Source: Trachelipus rathkii (Eukaryota; Arthropoda; Malacostraca; Isopoda; Trachelipodidae). Taken from it: a DNA stretch of 20,000 bases. Under the pieces are notes generated by a model. The model was not told the origin of the DNA and did no database searches. It saw only the letters and a list, made by a program, of their open reading frames with translations. A program made the translations under genes and the position numbers. Position 1 is the first letter of the stretch. Each line of letters begins with the position of its first letter. Shown here in pieces: positions 17,985 to 20,000 of this stretch. The stretch covers positions 17,501 through 37,500 of the forward strand of contig JABUQX010028357.1 of the NCBI GenBank assembly GCA_015478945.1, read 5' to 3'.

Positions 17985-18350
17985 GTATACGGTGGTTTTG
18001 GGGTGTCGGGAGAAAAATGAGAATGGTAGGAAAGGTGATTGATTTCTGTGAAGGGAGAGGTATGTGTGTAAAGTAATACTTTCTTAAAACAACAAGAGTA
18101 TCCATAAGTATACCTAGAGTTGGTGTCGGTAGAGATGGTATCGAAGTGAAAAAGTATTGATTGATTTGTGTTGGTGAAGAAGGAGAATGTTGAAGTATGT
18201 GTTGGATCGTTTAAAGTCAAGTGGGGGTTTAGGGAATGGGATTAATCGGATTATTATTTGTTCTTGTAAAATTAAAGTTAGTTGGAAGACTTGGATGGAG
18301 AGGGGTGTCAGGGAAGTGGGTAAAAATTAAGAGTGGAAAGTTAAGTGAAC
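17985..18350 (+). pseudogene. Endonuclease fragment of the second LINE
   Basis: The pieces are NGRK (18022-18033), VIDFCEGRGMCV (18035-18070), then KYTRVGVGRDGIEVKSIDL-like residues near 18100-18160 with a frame change. VLVKLKLVGRLG follows at about 18260-18296. This matches the late part of a LINE APE endonuclease, where a GRxLxxFC-type stretch is followed by the T-phi-x-D/S-D-H region. The final catalytic histidine region is not clearly preserved. The N-terminal half of the nuclease is absent. Confidence 0.65.
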
Positions 18351-19089
18351 AAGGTATAAAGGATAAGTATTTAGGAGCGCTTGCAAATTAATCAGTTGAA
18401 TGTGAATAAGTTGAAGTAAATCTGGAAGCAAATGATGGAAGCAATTGGTTAGCAGTGGACAAAGAAAATATGTAGGTGTGCTAAGTAGGAAATAAGAATG
18501 CTAACAGTGATGGTGGAATGAAAGGTGATGCAAGCGGTTAAAAGTGAGGCGTGGTTGAATGTACTAAAAGCAAATGATGAATTTCAAAGAAAGCATGCGC
18601 TGGATATATAAGGGAGGAAAAAAAGGAATGCTAAAAGATTCATAATACGTAGGAGAAAAGAAAGGTAAATGAACAGTTTTGGAAGGAGGATGAATGGGGA
18701 CATTTATACAAGGAATAGGAAGCTGCTTCTGGAAGGAAGCAACGAAAGGTTAAGATTGAATAAGGGGGAACCTGCTCAGAATAAATGAATAGGGATGGTG
18801 CGTTTTTGTACTGATGAAATGGATTGTGAGTGGAGTGTGGAAAGAACACTTGAAAATCTGCATAACATTGGCAGTAAATGAAGAGGTGATAATGACTGTG
18901 TGTGGGTTTGGATGTGCAAGAAGGAAATAGGTTATATTTTGGGGATGAGGTTATTGGCAAAGAGGAGGAAATGGGTAGAAGTGAGAAAGTTGAAGATGGT
19001 AAATCTGCATGGTATAGATGGTAATTAACTGGTGAAATGACTCAAGAACGGGGCGAGATGGTGATTATTGGATTTTGGAAGTTGTGTAA

Positions 19090-19960
19090 TAAACGTTTAT
19101 GGAGGGTATAGTTCCAAGGGATTGAGGAGAGCATTAATAGTACCCTATATAAGGGTAAGGGAGATAAAGGGAACTGTAGAAAATTATAGGGTATTTAGTT
19201 TATGGAGTGTTGTAGGGAAGATATAGTTTTGGTCGAAAGAGTGCGTGAAGTGACTGAAGGACTGATTGGTGAAGACAAGGTGCGTTTAGGAAGTGGTAGA
19301 GATTGTGTGGATCAAATCTTTACATGAAGCAAATGATAGAAAAAATGAGGGAGAGGAAGAATAAATTGATTTAGGTTTTTTATGGATTTTGCAACAGGCG
19401 TATGATAGGGTTAAAGGGAAGGTCTATGGCAGGTTTAGTGATATATAGTGTTTGGTGATAGGCTTCTGAATGAATCAAAAGTATGTATGAACGATAGTGA
19501 GGCGTGTGTAGAATAAATGGTGTCAAAAGTGAATTGGTTTTATATTAATGAGCGGAGTGAGGCAGGTTGTGTTGTCTCTTGGTTTATTTCAATTTGTAAT
19601 GGAGGGGTTATGAAAAAGAATTGAAGGTGGCGTGGACAGAGGAAATGGTGTTAGAATGATGGAGATGAAGTGGAGAGGGATTGCCCTACCCTATTATATG
19701 TGGATGATTTGGTTTTGTGTGGTCAGAATCTGAGAGGATTGGTAGAGAGATTTGGCAAGGGTGTGTAAAAGGAGGGGTTGAAAAGTAAACATAGATAAGA
19801 TAAGGTTATGTTGTAAATGAGGACAGTCCTCAGTGTGAAGATTTATGTTAGAATGGTGAGCAGCTGGAAACAAGTGTCTGAGTTTTAAATTAAATTTAGG
19901 GTATATGTTGGATGGGAAGGGAACGGTGAAGCAGAGTTTAGTAGGAAAGTTGTGAATGGC
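19090..19960 (+). pseudogene. Reverse transcriptase fragment of the second LINE
   Basis: In order: RRALIVPY (about 19125-19147) and a YKGKGDKGN-like stretch in shifted frame; VENYRVFSLWSVVGKI (about 19175-19222); VREVTEGLIGEDKVRLGSGR (about 19243-19302); DCVDQIFT (about 19300-19323); AYDRV at 19398-19412; SGVRQ near 19551-19566; the catalytic YVDD at 19697-19708 followed by LVLCGQN; and VCKRRG with KVNIDK to about 19800. A SEFKF-like end lies near 19880. These are RT motifs in canonical order. At least five frameshifts and several stops inactivate it. The C-terminal part lies beyond the window. Confidence 0.8.
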
Positions 19961-20000
19961 GAGTGGCTGGTGCAATTAAATCGTTGTGAATGTAAAGGGA

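Larger units (their letters stand above)
17985..20000 (+). mobile_element. Second LINE (non-LTR retrotransposon), 5'-truncated, dead, runs off the window
   Basis: The plus strand encodes, through many frameshifts and stops, an endonuclease C-terminal part followed by a reverse transcriptase. The sense strand is markedly rich in G and A and poor in C, unlike the T/C-rich LINE at 6480-9511, so it is a different family. It begins abruptly after a TA tract, as 5'-truncated LINE copies do, and continues past 20000 without its 3' end. Between 18351 and 19090 only scattered pieces of the linker remain, for example KLKMVNLHGIDGN near 18990-19023. Clade assignment is open. Confidence 0.8.

Noticed and set aside
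18640..18960. 106-codon minus-strand frame rich in Ser, Pro and Tyr
   Set aside because: Antisense of the purine-rich LINE, which has few stops on the complement because the sense strand lacks C and T-rich codons.

Overview
The window looks like repeat-dominated, AT-rich nuclear DNA from an invertebrate. There are no bacterial-style genes, and no intact host gene can be recognised. The evidence is long (TA)n microsatellites, a minisatellite, hAT-type terminal repeats, and decayed remains of two LINEs and one Penelope-like element. Both LINE protein styles resemble elements I associate with arthropods, especially decapod crustaceans. That assignment is an inference from memory, and a mollusc or other invertebrate is not excluded.

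Layout. 1-2119: AT-rich unique DNA between two TA repeats. 2157-2542: three hAT-like right ends stacked in one orientation. 2543-3510: unique DNA with a possible 5' untranslated exon (splice donor at 2669) and a possible start-codon exon (3402-3505). 3525-4049: a short non-autonomous hAT-like element inserted in TA repeat. 4321-5895: about 70 copies of a 22-bp minisatellite, with two small inverted patches.

5919-12600 is a nested set of transposons. A Penelope-like element on the minus strand (RT with YVDD, then a GIY-YIG nuclease; 11803 down to 10726) was cut by a hAT element (5927-10717, 7/8-matching 8-bp target duplications). The hAT element was itself interrupted by a Jockey/CR1-like LINE on the plus strand (about 6480-9511). 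The order of insertion is therefore PLE, then hAT, then LINE. All coding parts are frameshifted and dead.

12215-16825 is the most unusual segment. A pair of hAT-like ends encloses two tandem copies of a roughly 1.9-kb unit. Each copy holds four ~340-bp repeats, and each repeat carries a long imperfect hairpin. The copies meet at a perfect 38-bp palindrome centred on TTAA. No protein is encoded, and I do not recognise the family.

16826-17970 is TA and poly-T low-complexity DNA. 17985-20000 is a second LINE, of a different family, on the plus strand and running off the window end. It has endonuclease and RT remnants (AYDRV, YVDD) and a strongly purine-rich sense strand.

Nothing here forms a working pathway. 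The value of the window lies in transposon stratigraphy and in the hairpin/palindrome array.
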